DNA from: Agapanthus africanus
Lineage: Eukaryota > Streptophyta > Magnoliopsida > Asparagales > Amaryllidaceae
Reading direction: 5' to 3'
DNA: 64,000 nucleotides
Assembly: GCA_030015575.1 (NCBI GenBank)
Contig: JASDDO010000006.1
Span: 206,403,632 to 206,467,631 of the forward strand
Of the stretch, positions 49,361 to 61,641 are shown piece by piece. Made by a program: the position numbers and the translations under genes. A model generated the notes under the pieces. That model did no database searches and had not been told where the DNA came from. It was given only the letters and a program-made list of their open reading frames with translations. How positions within the stretch are numbered: position 1 is the first letter of the stretch; each line of letters opens with the position of its first letter.

Positions 49361-52300
49361 ATCTCCCACTTGCAATAGGGCCATGTACTGGCGTATCGAA
49401 GACCTATCATCTCGATCAGCCGTTCGAACTGAGTCTGGGGTAAGACCTTCGTGAATGGATCTGCAGTGTTATCTTCTGAAGCAACCCTCCGAACCTCGAT
49501 CTCCTGGCGATCCACGATCTCCCTGATCAGGGGATACCGCCTCAAGATGTGTCTGGATTTCTGATGGGACCTGGGTTCCTTCGCTAAAGCTATAGCCCCG
49601 TTGTTGTCGCAATACAGAGGTATTGGATCAACAATGGACGGAACTACCTGAAGTTCTTTCAAGAACTTCCTCATCCAGACGGCTTCTTTTGCGGCATCAG
49701 ATGCAGCGATATATTCCGCTTCCATAGTCGAGTCAGCAACGGTTTCCTGTTTGGAACTCCTCCAACACACCGCCCCTCCATTGAGGGTAAAGACAAAACC
49801 CGATATGGACTTGGAATCATCCTTGTCACTCTGGAAGCTGGAGTCAGCAAAGGCCTCAATCTGGAGGTCTTTTCCGCCAAACACCAAGAACATCTCCTTA
49901 GTCCTTCTCAGGTACTTGAGAATGTTCGTTACCGCTATCCAGTGTTTCTTCCCAGGGTTTGACTGATACCTGCTTACCACACTCAGTTCATAAGCCACAT
50001 CTGGTCTGGTACACAACATCGCATACATTATAGAGCCTACCGCAGAAGCGTATGGTATAATTAACATGCGATCCCTTTCCAAATCAGTCTTGGGAGACAT
50101 CTCTTTGGAGAGGGTGATCCCGTGACAAGCCGGTAGATTACCGCGCTTGGAATCTTCCATACTGAATCTTTTCAGTATTGTGTCGATGTACCTGGACTGT
50201 GAGAGTCCTAATATCCTCTTGGATCTGTCACGGTAGATCCGGATCCCCAGAATGTATGAAGCATCACCCAGGTCTTTCATGGAGAACCTGTGTGACAAGA
50301 ACCCTTTGAAAGATTGTAGCATAGGAATGTCATTTCCTATTAAGAGAATGTCATTCACGTATAAAACGAGGAATACTACAGTTCTCGCTACAAATCTACT
50401 ATAGATGCATGGTTCATCTGGATTTTTGATAAAGCCAAATTCCTTGACCGTCTCATCAAAACTGATGTTCCAACTCCGTGATGCCTGCTTTAGTCCATAA
50501 ATGGACTTGAGCAACTTGCACACCTTTCCGCTGCTCCCACTCTGAATGAAACCCTCTGGCTGGTCCATATAGACACACTCCTCTAAATTTCCATTTAGAA
50601 AAGCGGTCTTTACGTCCATATGCCAAATCTCATAATCGTGGAAGGCAGAAATGGCAAGAAGGATCCGAATGGATTTCAGCATAGCCACTGGAGAAAAGGT
50701 TTCGTCATAGTCCAAACCAGGTCTCTGACGAAAACCCTTTGCAACAAGTCTAGCTTTATAGGTCTCAACCTGTCCATCTACACCAATCTTCCTTTTGAAG
50801 ATCCACCTGCATCCTAGGGGTTTTACCCCATCTGGAGCAATGTCCAATGTCCATACTTTGTTGGTGTACATGGACTCCATTTCGGTCCGCATTGCATCCA
50901 GCCATTTTACCGAGTCAACGCTCTGAATGGCTTGCTGGAAGCTAGTCGGCTCATCACTATCAATGATGCAGTCTTCTCTATCCCCGTCTATGAGAAAACC
51001 GTAGTATCTCTCGGGCGGATGAGACTGCCTACTACTCCTGCGGAGCGGCATAGGAATGTCCTGATCATTCAAACCCTCTAGTTCTACTAAGCTTTCAAAA
51101 ATAGCTTGTGGTTCTGGAATTTCTTCCAGTTCTATCGCACTCCCACTTATTTCCTTTTCTAAGAACTGATGTTCCAGAAAGTGGGCATTACAAGAAACAA
51201 GGACCTTTTGTTCCTCTGCGTAATAGAAAAGATACCCTCTAGAGTTCTTTGGGTATCCCACAAACTTGCACAGTACTGAACGTGCCTCGAGTTTGTCCGC
51301 ATGCTGCTTTTTGACAAAAGCTGGACATCCCCAAATCTTCAGGTATTGAAGATAGGGTTACTTCCCACTCCATAACTCATATGATGTGGTAGGCACAGTC
51401 TTAGTGGGAACTCGGTTCAAAAGATATGCGGCTGATTCTAGCGCATATCCCCAGAATGATCGCGGTAACTCAGCGTTACTCATCATGGACCGTACCATAT
51501 CCAATAGGGTTTGGTTCCGTCTCTCCGATACACCGTTATGTTGTGGAGTGTATGGAGGAGTAAGCTGAGAGAGAATTCCATTCTCTTTTAGGTAATCCAG
51601 GAACTCGACACTCAAGTATTCACCACCTCGATCAGATCTTAGTATCTTGATACTTTTGCCTGTTTGTTTTTCTACTTCATTCTTGTATTCCTGGAACTTT
51701 TCAAAGGCTTCAGATTTATGCTTCATTAAGAAGACATGTCCGAACCTTGAAAAATCATCCGTAAAAGTAATGAAGTAAGAATAACCGCTTCGCGCATGTG
51801 TAGACATTGGACCGCACACGTCACTATGTACGAGCCCCAAGAGCTCGCTCGCTCTTACTCCGTGTCCAGTGAACGGAGTTTTTGTCATCTTCCCTTTGAG
51901 ACAGGATTGACAAGTTGCATACGATTGATATTCGAACGGATCCAAATATCCTTCTGTATGTAACTTCGTCAACCTTCTCTCATTGATGTGACTGAGTCTA
52001 CAATGCCATAAGAAAGCCTGATTGATTTCTGGAGACTTTCTTTTGTGTGTATTCTGGACATTGAAAATCTGTGGTTGGTTTAATACGTATGTACCATTGT
52101 TTAATGTACCTGACCCAATCAAAACTTGATTAAGGTGAATGTTCACAACATTACTTACAAATGCAAATTCATAACCTTCTTTAGATAATAAAGATACAGA
52201 AATGATATTACAAGTTGCATTTGGTACAAAATAACAATCACGCAAAACCAAAAAGTGTCCATCTGACAATCCCAGGTGATAGTCCCGCACGGCCTTAGCA

Positions 52301-53328
52301 TTCATGCTAGCTCCGTTTGCAACTCTGAGGGTCATATCACCTGTCAAAACCCTACGCCTTCTCAATGCCTGCAAAGAATTACAGATATGAGATCCTGATC
52401 CGGTATCCAATACCCAGGAAGTAGAGTTTATTGATAGACAGTTTTCAATAACATACACACCTGAAGATGAAGCCGCAACTCGCTTCAGATCCTGGGTTCT
52501 GGCCTTCCAAGCCTTGCAATCCTTTTTCCAGTGGCCACTCTTGTGACAGTAAAAGCATTCTTCCTTTCCCACAAGCTTTCCCGCTACCTTTGTTGCCTTT
52601 CCCTTTCCCTTCCCCTTCGTATCCACTTTACTAACACCGCCCCTTGGTTTGGCGGGGGCTTTCTTCTTCTTTCCCTTGGCTTTCGCCCTGGACCTAGAAG
52701 AGGAAGATTCTCCTACAAACAAAGTGGATGTCTTCCTACCTTTCTGTAGGGTGCCCTCAGCACTCCTCAACAAGTTCAGAAGTTCGGAAAGTTCAACCTC
52801 CTTTCCTTGCATTTTGAAGTTTAGGACAAAGTGGGCGTAAGTGGAAGGAAGGGACTGGAGAATCAAGTCAGTGTAGAGTTCATTCTCCAACGTGGTCCCA
52901 AGGCCCGCGAGCTCCTCTATGTAGCCAATCATCTTAAGCACGTGTTCCGCTACCGATGATCCGACGGCCAATCTTGCCGAAAATAGCTTCTTCGACACTT
53001 CGTATCTGGCGATACGAGATTGCTCTCCATACAGATCTTTTGTATGGAGAATTATGCATTCTAGGTCCATATTCTCATGCCTCCTCTGATGTTCATTGTC
53101 CATAGAGGCAAGCACGAGGCACTTGGCCTTCGCGCAATCGATCTCCCATGTCTTACGGATTTCTATATCCGCGACGCTGGAGGTAGGACCTGGGACAGGG
53201 GGAGCTTTGGTGGTAAGGAGATACCCCAACTTGTCGTAAGTGATTGCCATCTTGACATTCCTGAGCCAATCTTTATAGTTTGGCCCTGTCAGTATGTTTT
53301 TATCTAGTAATAACTTAAGTCCGGTCAT
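49318..53328 (-). pseudogene. Copia gag-pol of D (nearly open, fossil)
   Basis: Copia polyprotein of about 1,310 residues. Gag starts at 53328 (Met-Thr-Gly-Leu-Lys, the start shared by A, C and E; an in-frame Met 6 codons upstream also exists). The CCHC knuckle Cys-Phe-Tyr-Cys to Asp-Cys lies near 52520-52560, preceded by a Lys-rich stretch. Protease Leu-Asp-Thr-Gly-Ser-Gly lies near 52405. Cys-Arg-Leu-Ser-His-Ile-Asn lies near 51990 and integrase Asp-Arg-Gly-Gly-Glu-Tyr near 51630. The reverse transcriptase active-site region is near 50350. RNase H Glu-Ala-Glu-Tyr-Ile lies near 49710 and Cys-Asp-Asn-Asn-Gly near 49600. It ends within the purine tract and LTR border. One or two breaks. Confidence 0.92.
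49361..49370 (-). other. Polypurine tract of D
   Basis: AGTGGGAGAT on the minus strand, abutting the LTR start at 49360. Confidence 0.75.
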
Positions 53329-53825
53329 GTTGATTGGTCGCTGCAATTAGGAGAGAGAAAAGAAACACTTTAGCATGATGCTCTTGCAAGTTTAGAGTGG
53401 TTTTTAGTTTGTCTAAACAGGATGGCTCCCACTGTCTCTCGAATCCCTCCTCAAACCATAAGGAAGAATTAGTCGGGATCAATCTTACCGTACAATACTT
53501 GCTTAACCGTTCAGCCAAGCCAGTGTCGGTACTTCGAGGGAGGTTTTCCAACGCTTTCGCGAAGTTCCTTAATTAAGTAACCTCTTTTCCCTGTGGGCAT
53601 AACCCCGCTAACACCTTTCTAGACACCTACTAGGTTTATAGCATTGATCGTTAAGTGAGAAATTTCCTGAGGAATAGCATATACTCACAGTAGGATCGGG
53701 ATCCAAATATCATCGCGTGATAAAACTGAAGGGATCCTACCAGAATCATCACACTCCAAATAGTATGCAGCGCTAGCATGTTTCAGTTCTTTTGAAACTC
53801 CCGATGTGGATTTTTGCCCTATGCT

Positions 53826-54038
53826 CTTATGACCATTGCGTGAGGTCAAAATGTCATAAGTCACATGTCAAGTTCTACCCATCATTATCCAGGTTAATTT
53901 GAACCCACCCGTACCTACCCTTGACGTAGGCCAAAATGGCAGTACGACTGTCTCAAACCAACGCATTCTATCTATGCAACAGATAAATATCCGGCAGCTA
54001 CCAATCACTATGCCTTGGCGTGAGGTCAAAATACATAG
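53826..54038 (-). other. Three stem-loops in leader (D)
   Basis: Stem 1 pairs CTTATGAC (53826-53833) with GTCATAAG (53853-53860). Stem 2 is built on CGTAC near 53911 and GTACG near 53942. Stem 3 pairs CTATG (54008-54012) with CATAG (54034-54038), where A has CTACG/CGTAG: a paired change. Confidence 0.55.
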
Positions 54039-54124
54039 CTTGAATACTACCAAATATTTAACTGAAATGATGGAGGGCTACGAATGGTTTTGCCGAAACC
54101 GTGAACATAGTGAACTTGATATAA

Positions 54125-54223
54125 TCGATGGAACGAGATAGATTTTAAAAGGAGTGGTTCAAGCTCCGCATTTAAAAGTTTTGTTTTGAAAAGAACCGAG
54201 TGGTTTTCAAAGTGTTCCAACGA
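54125..54223 (-). other. Long-range stem (D)
   Basis: TCGATGGAAC (54125-54134) pairs with GTTCCAACGA (54214-54223) at 9 of 10 positions. The arms differ in sequence from A and C, yet occupy the same place around the GGAG...CTCC hairpin. Confidence 0.55.
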
Positions 54224-54352
54224 CTTTTACTTGGTTTATTTTCTTGCATTAATTTTAATTCGTCCCATCATTTAATCCTACCATTGCAGAAAACAACCAA
54301 AATATGGTGTACGCTTATGCCATCCGCATTCGCCACGGGGCCCCGTCATCAC

Positions 54353-54374
54353 CCGTTAGGTTACTTAACTAACG
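54353..54374 (-). other. CCGTTAG/CTAACG hairpin (D)
   Basis: Same hairpin as 1222-1244 and 24701-24723, embedded in otherwise diverged sequence. Confidence 0.5.
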
Positions 54375-55141
54375 ACAGAGCGGGGGATGGACTAGCGCGG
54401 ATGCAAAACACAAGCAACACCTAAATAGATATCATATATAGATATATAGCAATGATAGTCAATCCAGATCACAGATGAACACTTTGGATATACTAGGAAT
54501 CCGCGATTCGTTCGAGCCTGCAAAGAAAAGCCGAGTACACGGTCGCGATGAATAGCCAAAACTCCACCCTAGACCCCTACGGGTGCGGCAAACTACCCTC
54601 CAAGTACCCGAAGCGAAGCAACCTCCCTCAACGTCGTGAGTAAGCAACTCGGCACTTCGAGATACCCGGTAGTTTATGCACCCCACCATGGGTCCATCCT
54701 AGGAGCAAAAACAGTAAAAAGAAATTATACAATGACGGCTACAACCCCGACCCGGTTGTGCGGCCGTACAAATAATATTACATCAAATTACATGTTACAT
54801 GAATGAAAGAAAAAGAAACTCTCATCTCACATCCACCCGGCTATTCATCCGCGACAATCCAACGAATTCATATACACAAACCAATCAATATTACAGATCA
54901 CAGATATGTATAACCCCCACTAATCGACGTATAGCGATTAGCAGATGTTCAATACATATAATACATCACAGATATAACCCATTAGTCAAAGTATAGGGAA
55001 GATCGATCAAAATACGGATTTATAACTACCCGGAAAACAAATTTGCTCTCTGGAAAATCTGGGCAGAAAGAAACCATCCTAAAAATCCCAAAACCATAAA
55101 ATAAGAACACTGCAAGAGAAACGAGCCGCGGCCGAGTCAAC

Positions 55142-55182
55142 TCTGCCGCGGATCCGCGGCAGAAGCAAGCTTCTGCCGCGGA
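55142..55182 (-). other. GC-rich three-arm palindrome (D)
   Basis: TCTGCCGCGGA (55142-55152), TCCGCGGCAGA (55153-55163) and TCTGCCGCGGA again (55172-55182). The middle arm can pair perfectly with either neighbour; with the right one the stem extends to 14 bp around an AA loop. Confidence 0.65.
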
Positions 55183-55384
55183 ACCGCGTGAGTTGGTCGG
55201 TTCGCTGGTTCGTTTTTCTTGGGTGTACTGTAAAAACCCTGAGCCGATTTTTAAGGTGTGATTTATTATTTTTAAAGCAGATTTAAAAATCGGCAGAAAC
55301 TTATGGATTTTGAAAAATGTTTTATGATTTTTACCGATCGAAGTTCTATACACTTTACTAACTAGCTAGTTTGTGTTTAGTTAG

Positions 55385-55396
55385 GCTCTGATACCA
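55385..55396 (-). other. Primer binding site of D
   Basis: TGGTATCAGAGC on the minus strand, one base from the LTR at 55398. Confidence 0.88.
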
Positions 55397-55397
55397 C

Positions 55398-57444
55398 TGT
55401 AAGTCCACGTTGCCCACCCCAGTGCTTGCTGGGAGGCGGAAACAGTATGAAAAAACGGATTTTTAACACACTAGGCAACATGGACTAGCAAAAGGAGGAA
55501 CTTTGCTAAACATAAACTAACTACAAAGCTAAGAAGAGTTAGCTACTCGGAAAACAGTTTATACATAGGGCTTTAATTCCTTCTCTCCTTGCTCCTTGGA
55601 GTGAAAGAAAGTGATCTCCTTGTCGCCTTCTCTTGTCGAAGAAAGATCCACCCGAGGGCCTCAACCTTTGGCTTCAACTTCAAACTAGAAGTTAACTAAG
55701 ATGCTTCGAGTGCTAATCCTAGAACCTTAGAAAGAGTAGAGAATATCTTAGAAGGATTTATCTCAAGCTCAAGGGATTCTCAACTCATGAGAGGGGAGAG
55801 CTAGAGAGAGAGAGGAAGAGGAGGAGAGAGAATCTAAATGATAGAATGAGAAGAAATGAACCATTCTTCTCACATATATGTGTGAATTATGAAAATAGAT
55901 AATTAGTCAAGTTAATTGTCATGGTTAATCAAGAAATGACCATTATCATTTCACATTAAATGCCTTTGCAAGGATGAAAGAGCATCTTTCATATGGAATG
56001 ATGATGGTCAACTTGTCCACCTAGGTCAACAAGTCAAGTATAGTCAAATGGTCAACAACCCTAACCATGCACAAATATAATTAACTAATAATTAATAAAT
56101 CATAATTCACACAAAACATTAGGGTTAAGAAAATGACAATAGTCATCAACCCTAATCAAGGTCCTCTACCTCTGTCTCAATCAACTGTGCATACACACCC
56201 GTATCCGTGTACCGAGGAACACGAATACAATGAGATAAAACCAATCGCAAATCATATACTAGGATCCGGCTTAAACCAAAGCCCGCTAGTATAAGCTGTC
56301 CGGACAACAAACGTGCACAAGTGCGCGGATGTGAACGAACCCTGTCGCAAAACCATGCGACCTCTACTCATTTTGCCTAAAGGCGAATAACCCTCTGTGT
56401 GGGACTCTAAAGACTCGACACTACGCTGGCAGTGGGTTTAACCACAGACCGCAAGCGGCACTAGCTGTACGTAATAGTCCCCAGGTAGATGCCGATAAGA
56501 AGACTGACGAGGTGATCCCATCTGAACTCCTACTGAGCCTGAATGTGACAGTCTTCGTACAGTCCGGTCTGTTCGTCTGATATATCGCATGGCGGACCTA
56601 GGGGGGTGGTAAACGTCAGTCCCCTAATAGCGGTACAAGTCGTGTCGGAGTGTAGCCCAGAACACCCTGAGATAACACTGGAAACCTACCAGTATACCTC
56701 GCTTGCCCTGGCCAGGGACTACTTGTGTAATGGCTCTCCTGGACACAGCGCGATGTCAACCCCCAATACCGGGAGAGACGAATCCTCTCTAACCGTCACT
56801 GCCTCTAAGTGCTTCGGGACTGCACCCAAAAACTACCTGTTTGCTCGACTCCTTTGAGCCGTGGTAGGGTAGTAATCAAAGTGCAGTGGGAACACACTCG
56901 AGGCGAAGCGACCGTGCCAAGTCAGCGGACTAAGCTGTACTCATGTCACCTGGGAACTGATAACCGACGATAGGTATAATACCAACCAACAGTTCTCGAC
57001 GAGTCCTGTCCAGTGTACTCGTAACCCAATGAGCACCCGCATACTATCTCAAGTACGATGTACAGACGGCTGTGGGACAGACCGTCTCCCGTGCTGGGAT
57101 GAGAAGAGCATACGCTAGTCTACTCCGGAGTATCGATGCCCTGTCTCGATAATCCCACGACCAGGGACGTGTATATATAAGGATGTGCTTAGAGATTACC
57201 CAACCCCCACGAGTGTGACTGCCATCACAACGCTAGTAATCAAGCCATGGTCCTAAGGGCTCCACTAAAGCGTATAGGTGATACAATAAAGAAACACATG
57301 CACACATTAAAGCAGAGACAAACCAAGTAGCATACTACCATTTCGAGAAGATTTTCTATACAACTGTGAATATCCCAAGCTTCCATCAAGTAATATACAT
57401 ACTAGTATGATACAGTAATGGCCTCTAGGGCATATACACTAACA
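55398..57444 (-). repeat. 5' LTR of Copia D
   Basis: A 2047-bp partner of 47330-49360; ends ACTAACA at 57444. Confidence 0.93.
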
Positions 57445-58433
57445 CACGGCTCCCAGTAATTGTAAAATCATTTCTAGTGCTCCCGTGTTGCTCCAGATTC
57501 CAAAATACCCTCTCAAATCATACATTTATCCGATGTCGGGGTTTAATCCGTGTTTTGGAGTTTCTAGTCTCTGGTTTGAGTCTTAATTCTAACACTAGGG
57601 GGTTTGTGTGGCCTCTACTGAGCTTAATTACCCATCACCACTCTCAATTCCCATTAATCCTAACTAGGTTTTTCCTAAGTCCACAAACCACTCGATATCG
57701 ATTCAAATCTAACATGGGGTATAAGTAATGGAAAAACTAAGCTAGTGGTTCAGAAAATACCTCATTTGGCAACTCAAGAAAATTCTTGAGTTGCCCTAAG
57801 TGGCCAAAATCCTTGCTTTCTTGGTCCAAGATGCTTCTCTTGAGCTTGTGCACCTTTTTTGTGAAGTGAGGATTATATTTTGGAGTTGTTTTGGATGTGA
57901 TTATGATGGTTGAAGATGAAGGAGGAAGAGGGGGCAGCAATAGCATCTGAAAGAAGTTGAGGGGAGAGAAAATGAGGTAAAATGGTGGACGAATGGTTCA
58001 AAACCCTTGTTGACTCTCACCCACTCTTTCTCTCTCTTCACCATACCTAATATTATATCCTAAATCCTTTTCCTTTTCTTTTCTTTTACCCTTTCTAATA
58101 AATCATTAACCTTGATAAAACATGTAGGAAGCCATGGGAAAATATGTAACAAGTATAGAAAAAGATACGGTGCGTGTTTTGCCCAAATACGCTTAAAGCG
58201 CGATTAGCGATTTTTAATCGCGATTAGCGCTAAATTAGCATATAATTAATCATAAAAACATTAAAAATGGCATAATTCCATAAAACACCCTCTTTTAGAA
58301 TTTTCCATAATTTTCCAAAAATTTTCCCAATTTATCGGTATTTAATTATACCGAAATATTAAAATATTCAATATAATATTATTTAATTATAAAAATTTCC
58401 AAAATTAATATTTTATTTTTCTGAAGGGTTATA
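57445..58433 (-). repeat. F 3' LTR, second part
   Basis: Continues 47329 after D (first five bases are the duplication CACGG). It is AT-rich toward the end (58200-58420) and ends next to the purine tract of F. This end of the LTR in the right copy is outside the window, so the boundary at about 58433 is set by the tract, not by comparison. Confidence 0.65.
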
Positions 58434-59119
58434 ATCTTCCCCCCTTAAAGAAATTCGGTCCCCGAATTTAAATTTAAACCCCTCAATGCTAAAACATTTC
58501 AGTAAAAATCCAAGTCGTCGGGGTTCCGAGATCATGGAAAACGCTAAAATAGCACAACGCGCCAAGTGCGCGTGAAAACGAGTACAAAGCTCAAAATCGA
58601 ACTCCTTCAAGCTTTACGCAAATCATCTCATTTTGCACGCATATCCTCGGTGTTACAATGGAGATACAGATCTCGAAATCCACTACTGAAATCCAATATA
58701 CACTAGTCAAACACTATAATACGTGTATAGTACGCATCTTTGAAAAAAACTCTAAAATCTGAATGAAATACATGCAAAATCTTCTCTAAACCGCCGCGGA
58801 AATGCGTAGCTCATGGCATAACTGACGGACGCTCATTTTAAAATAATAATATATGTCCATATATGTTTTCTTAAATACACGTTCCGTCGTTTCCAAAATA
58901 TCCCAAAAGGTTTTCCTTATAAACGTTCGTGTCGCTCACGGACACGTAGGAAATAGAGAGACTATAGCTCCTTTTGAAAACTCTTTTGGTAGTATATTAA
59001 TGCATGCAAAGTACTCAGGTACTGTCCTCAGATCAGTCCTGTTGGCTAATACACAATATAGTGCTCAACATGAAAAACAAAGTACTCAAAAGCAAAAAAT
59101 CAGCCTAAAAAGGCGTATC

Positions 59120-59650
59120 CATAAATCACATGCATCTGGTGCGCATGGAAATCAAATCCAAATACAGGTTCCACAATATGCACAAAAACCCAAAACTACG
59201 TGCAACGGGTGTGCACGAAAGCATCTGTCCACTGCAACGGTGTGCATGACAACAATACCTGGTGCACCTATTGTGCACGAAATAACATCGGGTGCATCAA
59301 ATGCACAAAATACAATCAATAACTCGAACGCATCAAAAGTAACACCGAGTATACCAAAGTGTATAAATCAAAATCGTGTGCAACTGCGTGCACAAAACAC
59401 ATATCAATGCACTGCAAGCACATATAAGCTATACCGAGTGCAAAAATCAAATCACCCATATGAAATCCATGAAATCATAAACACATGCTACGCAGGTATA
59501 AAATCGACATCAAACGCAAGAACCATGCACAAATCGTAAATCAACACAATGGTGTATAAAATATATATCAGGTACAATAACTATGCGCAAGACGTAAACA
59601 CTCAGTAGGTGCAGCCATGGTGCACGAAATCAATATCAGGAAACCCGTCA
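59120..59650. repeat. Degenerate GTGCAC-rich repeat region
   Basis: Many GGTGCA / TGTGCACGAAA / TGCACAAAA words at irregular 25-45-base spacing (for example 59208-59219, 59249-59260, 59270-59281, 59290-59310, 59615-59630). It is probably an old tandem array that has decayed. Confidence 0.5.
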
Positions 59651-60339
59651 TCAAAACTCAAATCCAAGCGATATAAGCGTGACACTCGGATCACAAACGC
59701 AAATCGCAAAAAAATGACATCGAGGTACACCTCCTACAATGTCGGAAAATATCAGGCGCCCAAAAATAGCAGGGTAAGAACATCCTCTCGACTCCTACTC
59801 ACGGCCTGGCGTCCTCCGTCTCTGGGTCCTTATCTTCTCTATGGATTACCAATCTCGCAATCCATCGGCTCATCAGTCCTGTCAGGTGTGCTAACGGGGA
59901 CGATTCTGCTCTAGCACTTCTCTGGTCATCTCCCGGTCATTTCCTCGGAAACTGGCCGTATCCCAACGCCTCTATAAGCATATCAGGTCTCTGATCTTGA
60001 CGGGGAGTAATAACAGTTCGTCAGCATCTCGCACGAACTTCTTGTTCCACTCGTCTTTATCATCTCGCACTATGGCGTCACGCCACGCTATCTGCGCACT
60101 TCAACTGTTCTTAGCCATGGTCAATCCGAAGTCTCCGCACGGACTCGAAATCGCGTACTCTGTAGCTTCATCACTTTATAGAAGATATCTGGCCGAACAC
60201 GTCCTCGGGAACTCTCCCCAACCATCGGAGAAATACTTAATACTCATCCGTTCTCAATCAACTCACGACGCTTCTGGGTTAGGTCCTCTATCCAAAGCTG
60301 GTCAGCTTGCTGGTCTCTTATCACATGATATCCACACGA

Positions 60340-60640
60340 TGTCAAACTTTTCGATCGAGTCACCAAGGTCCCAAAATTTCCCAAAGGCTCAGCACCTGAG
60401 CACAGTCTAAAAATATCTGGTACATACCACAGTACCTCTGGACCAGCCATAGAAGGGCAAACCTAAGCCTCACTTATTGCACCGCTAAACTGCCACAAAC
60501 TCTACGGTTCAAAGAGGTTCCATGGTCATCATGTCGAGTTAGGGTTTCATTCTTCTAGAGGGTCCACAGAATTACGTGCATGTTTCTCCGAACACTTTAA
60601 ACTTGGAAAAATGGGTTTCTGACACTCGTTCGAACCTTGT
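60340..60640 (-). other. Copia-leader-like segment inside F
   Basis: Colinear with about 2015-2310 of the A leader at very roughly 65% by eye. Shared landmarks: TTTTCGA...CGA, CTCA(A/G)CAC(T/C)TGAGCA, CCAGCC(G/A)TAGAAGGG, GGTTCAAAG, TCGAGTTA, TTCTTCTAGAGGG versus TGTCTTCTAGAGGG. Same orientation relative to the element's sense strand. Confidence 0.6.
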
Positions 60641-61625
60641 TGCTTAGCCTATACAACATGTGAATACCCTTCGTCCATACGCTAAACAATGCCTCAATCC
60701 TCCAGGAAAGGCGATACATCGTCGGTCATCTCTGGATCGGTCTGCTCTAGATTTGAGTAAGACTCTCCACACTGGAAATCTTCAACTCAACTAGGCCTGC
60801 GTCGGTGCATCAATCTGAGGAATCACCTTCATCTTTAAAATCGGGGTAAACTAGCTATCATTTGTCGCATTTCTTCCTGGAAGCTCCGGCGATCTTAGCT
60901 CGTAAGCTCTGGAGGCGACATCCCATCATCTCAGCGACAGCTGGGTAACCTGTCTGCACGGTAGGCGACATCAAAATCTCTGAGGTGCGCTGTACATCAA
61001 CAGTCCACTGCCAACTGGCAGCTCTAACAATGGCCCGATCATCCGGTGTGAAACCAAGCATTCGCCTCCACAAGAGGCCACAACACAACACTACATCGAG
61101 ATGTTCCCATGTCACCAGAAAACACAATGGTCATCCCTCGTACCATACGAACTCGCCCTGACCGCAACACTAGCAGCAGCTCAAACTATGGTGACAGGAA
61201 CCTCAATCGAGTATCGAAGAAAGCAGATCAACGGCATGAGAGGAAACGATAGATCCAGAATGGATACATGATCATAAGAGGGAATAGCATCAATAAAAGT
61301 ATGATCATGGAAACGAATAGAATCGAGGATCTCGAATGGATGTATAATCATGGATACGAAGAGAATCATAAGTCTCAAAAATATGTACATCCTAAGGTCT
61401 CTCAAGTGGAATATCTTATCGTAAATATGCCGCGGAACATACGTACGGTACGTCATTCTACTCAAGCTACCTACTATATCAATCAGGGTCAGCCTATGAA
61501 ACAAAAGTTTGGGTTATACCCCCGTCCATGTCTAAGTTCCGTAAGGTCAAGCCTAGGTTCCGAAATACACTCCCGCCCTAGACTCCGAATAGTCAAACAT
61601 AGACTCGAACAAGGTTAAACCTAGC

Positions 61626-61637
61626 GCTCTGATACCA
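61626..61637 (-). other. Primer binding site of F
   Basis: TGGTATCAGAGC on the minus strand, 4 bases from the LTR at 61642. Confidence 0.85.
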
Positions 61638-61641
61638 ACTT

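Larger units (their letters stand above)
53329..55397 (-). other. Copia leader of D
   Basis: A 2.07-kb leader: three stem-loops 53826-54038, long-range stem 54125-54134 with 54214-54223, CCGTTAG hairpin 54353-54374, GC-rich alternative hairpins 55142-55182. The order is the same as in A and C although the sequence between is strongly diverged. No credible protein. Confidence 0.72.
47330..57444 (-). mobile_element. Copia element D (nearly whole, fossil)
   Basis: A 10.1-kb minus-strand Copia element inside the F LTR: LTRs 47330-49360 and 55398-57444, primer site 55385-55396, leader 53329-55397, gag-pol 49318-53328, polypurine tract 49361-49370, duplication CACGA/CACGG. LTR divergence is about 3% by eye. 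It has the longest open coding stretches among the Copia elements here; it looks nearly whole, with one or two breaks. Internal sequence is closest to E. Confidence 0.93.
58434..61641 (-). other. Internal region of F without gag-pol
   Basis: About 3.2 kb between purine tract and primer site. On the minus strand it opens with a GGGGGGAAGAT-type tract (about 58432-58446) and an AAATTCGGGGACCGAATTTC stretch, as in chromoviruses. A GTGCA-rich degenerate repeat lies at about 59120-59650. A segment at about 60340-60640 resembles the Copia leader of A and C. I see no zinc knuckle, protease, reverse transcriptase or integrase motif on either strand; reading frames up to 228 codons exist but look like by-products of the repeat. 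Confidence 0.65.

Noticed and set aside
58853-59539. 228-codon plus-strand reading frame in F interior
   Set aside because: It overlaps the GTGCAC-rich repeat, has biased, repeat-like composition, lies antisense to the element and shows no known domain.
60858-61127. 89-codon minus-strand frame near the F primer site
   Set aside because: In sense orientation, but short and with no recognisable gag or other domain; kept as part of the non-coding interior.
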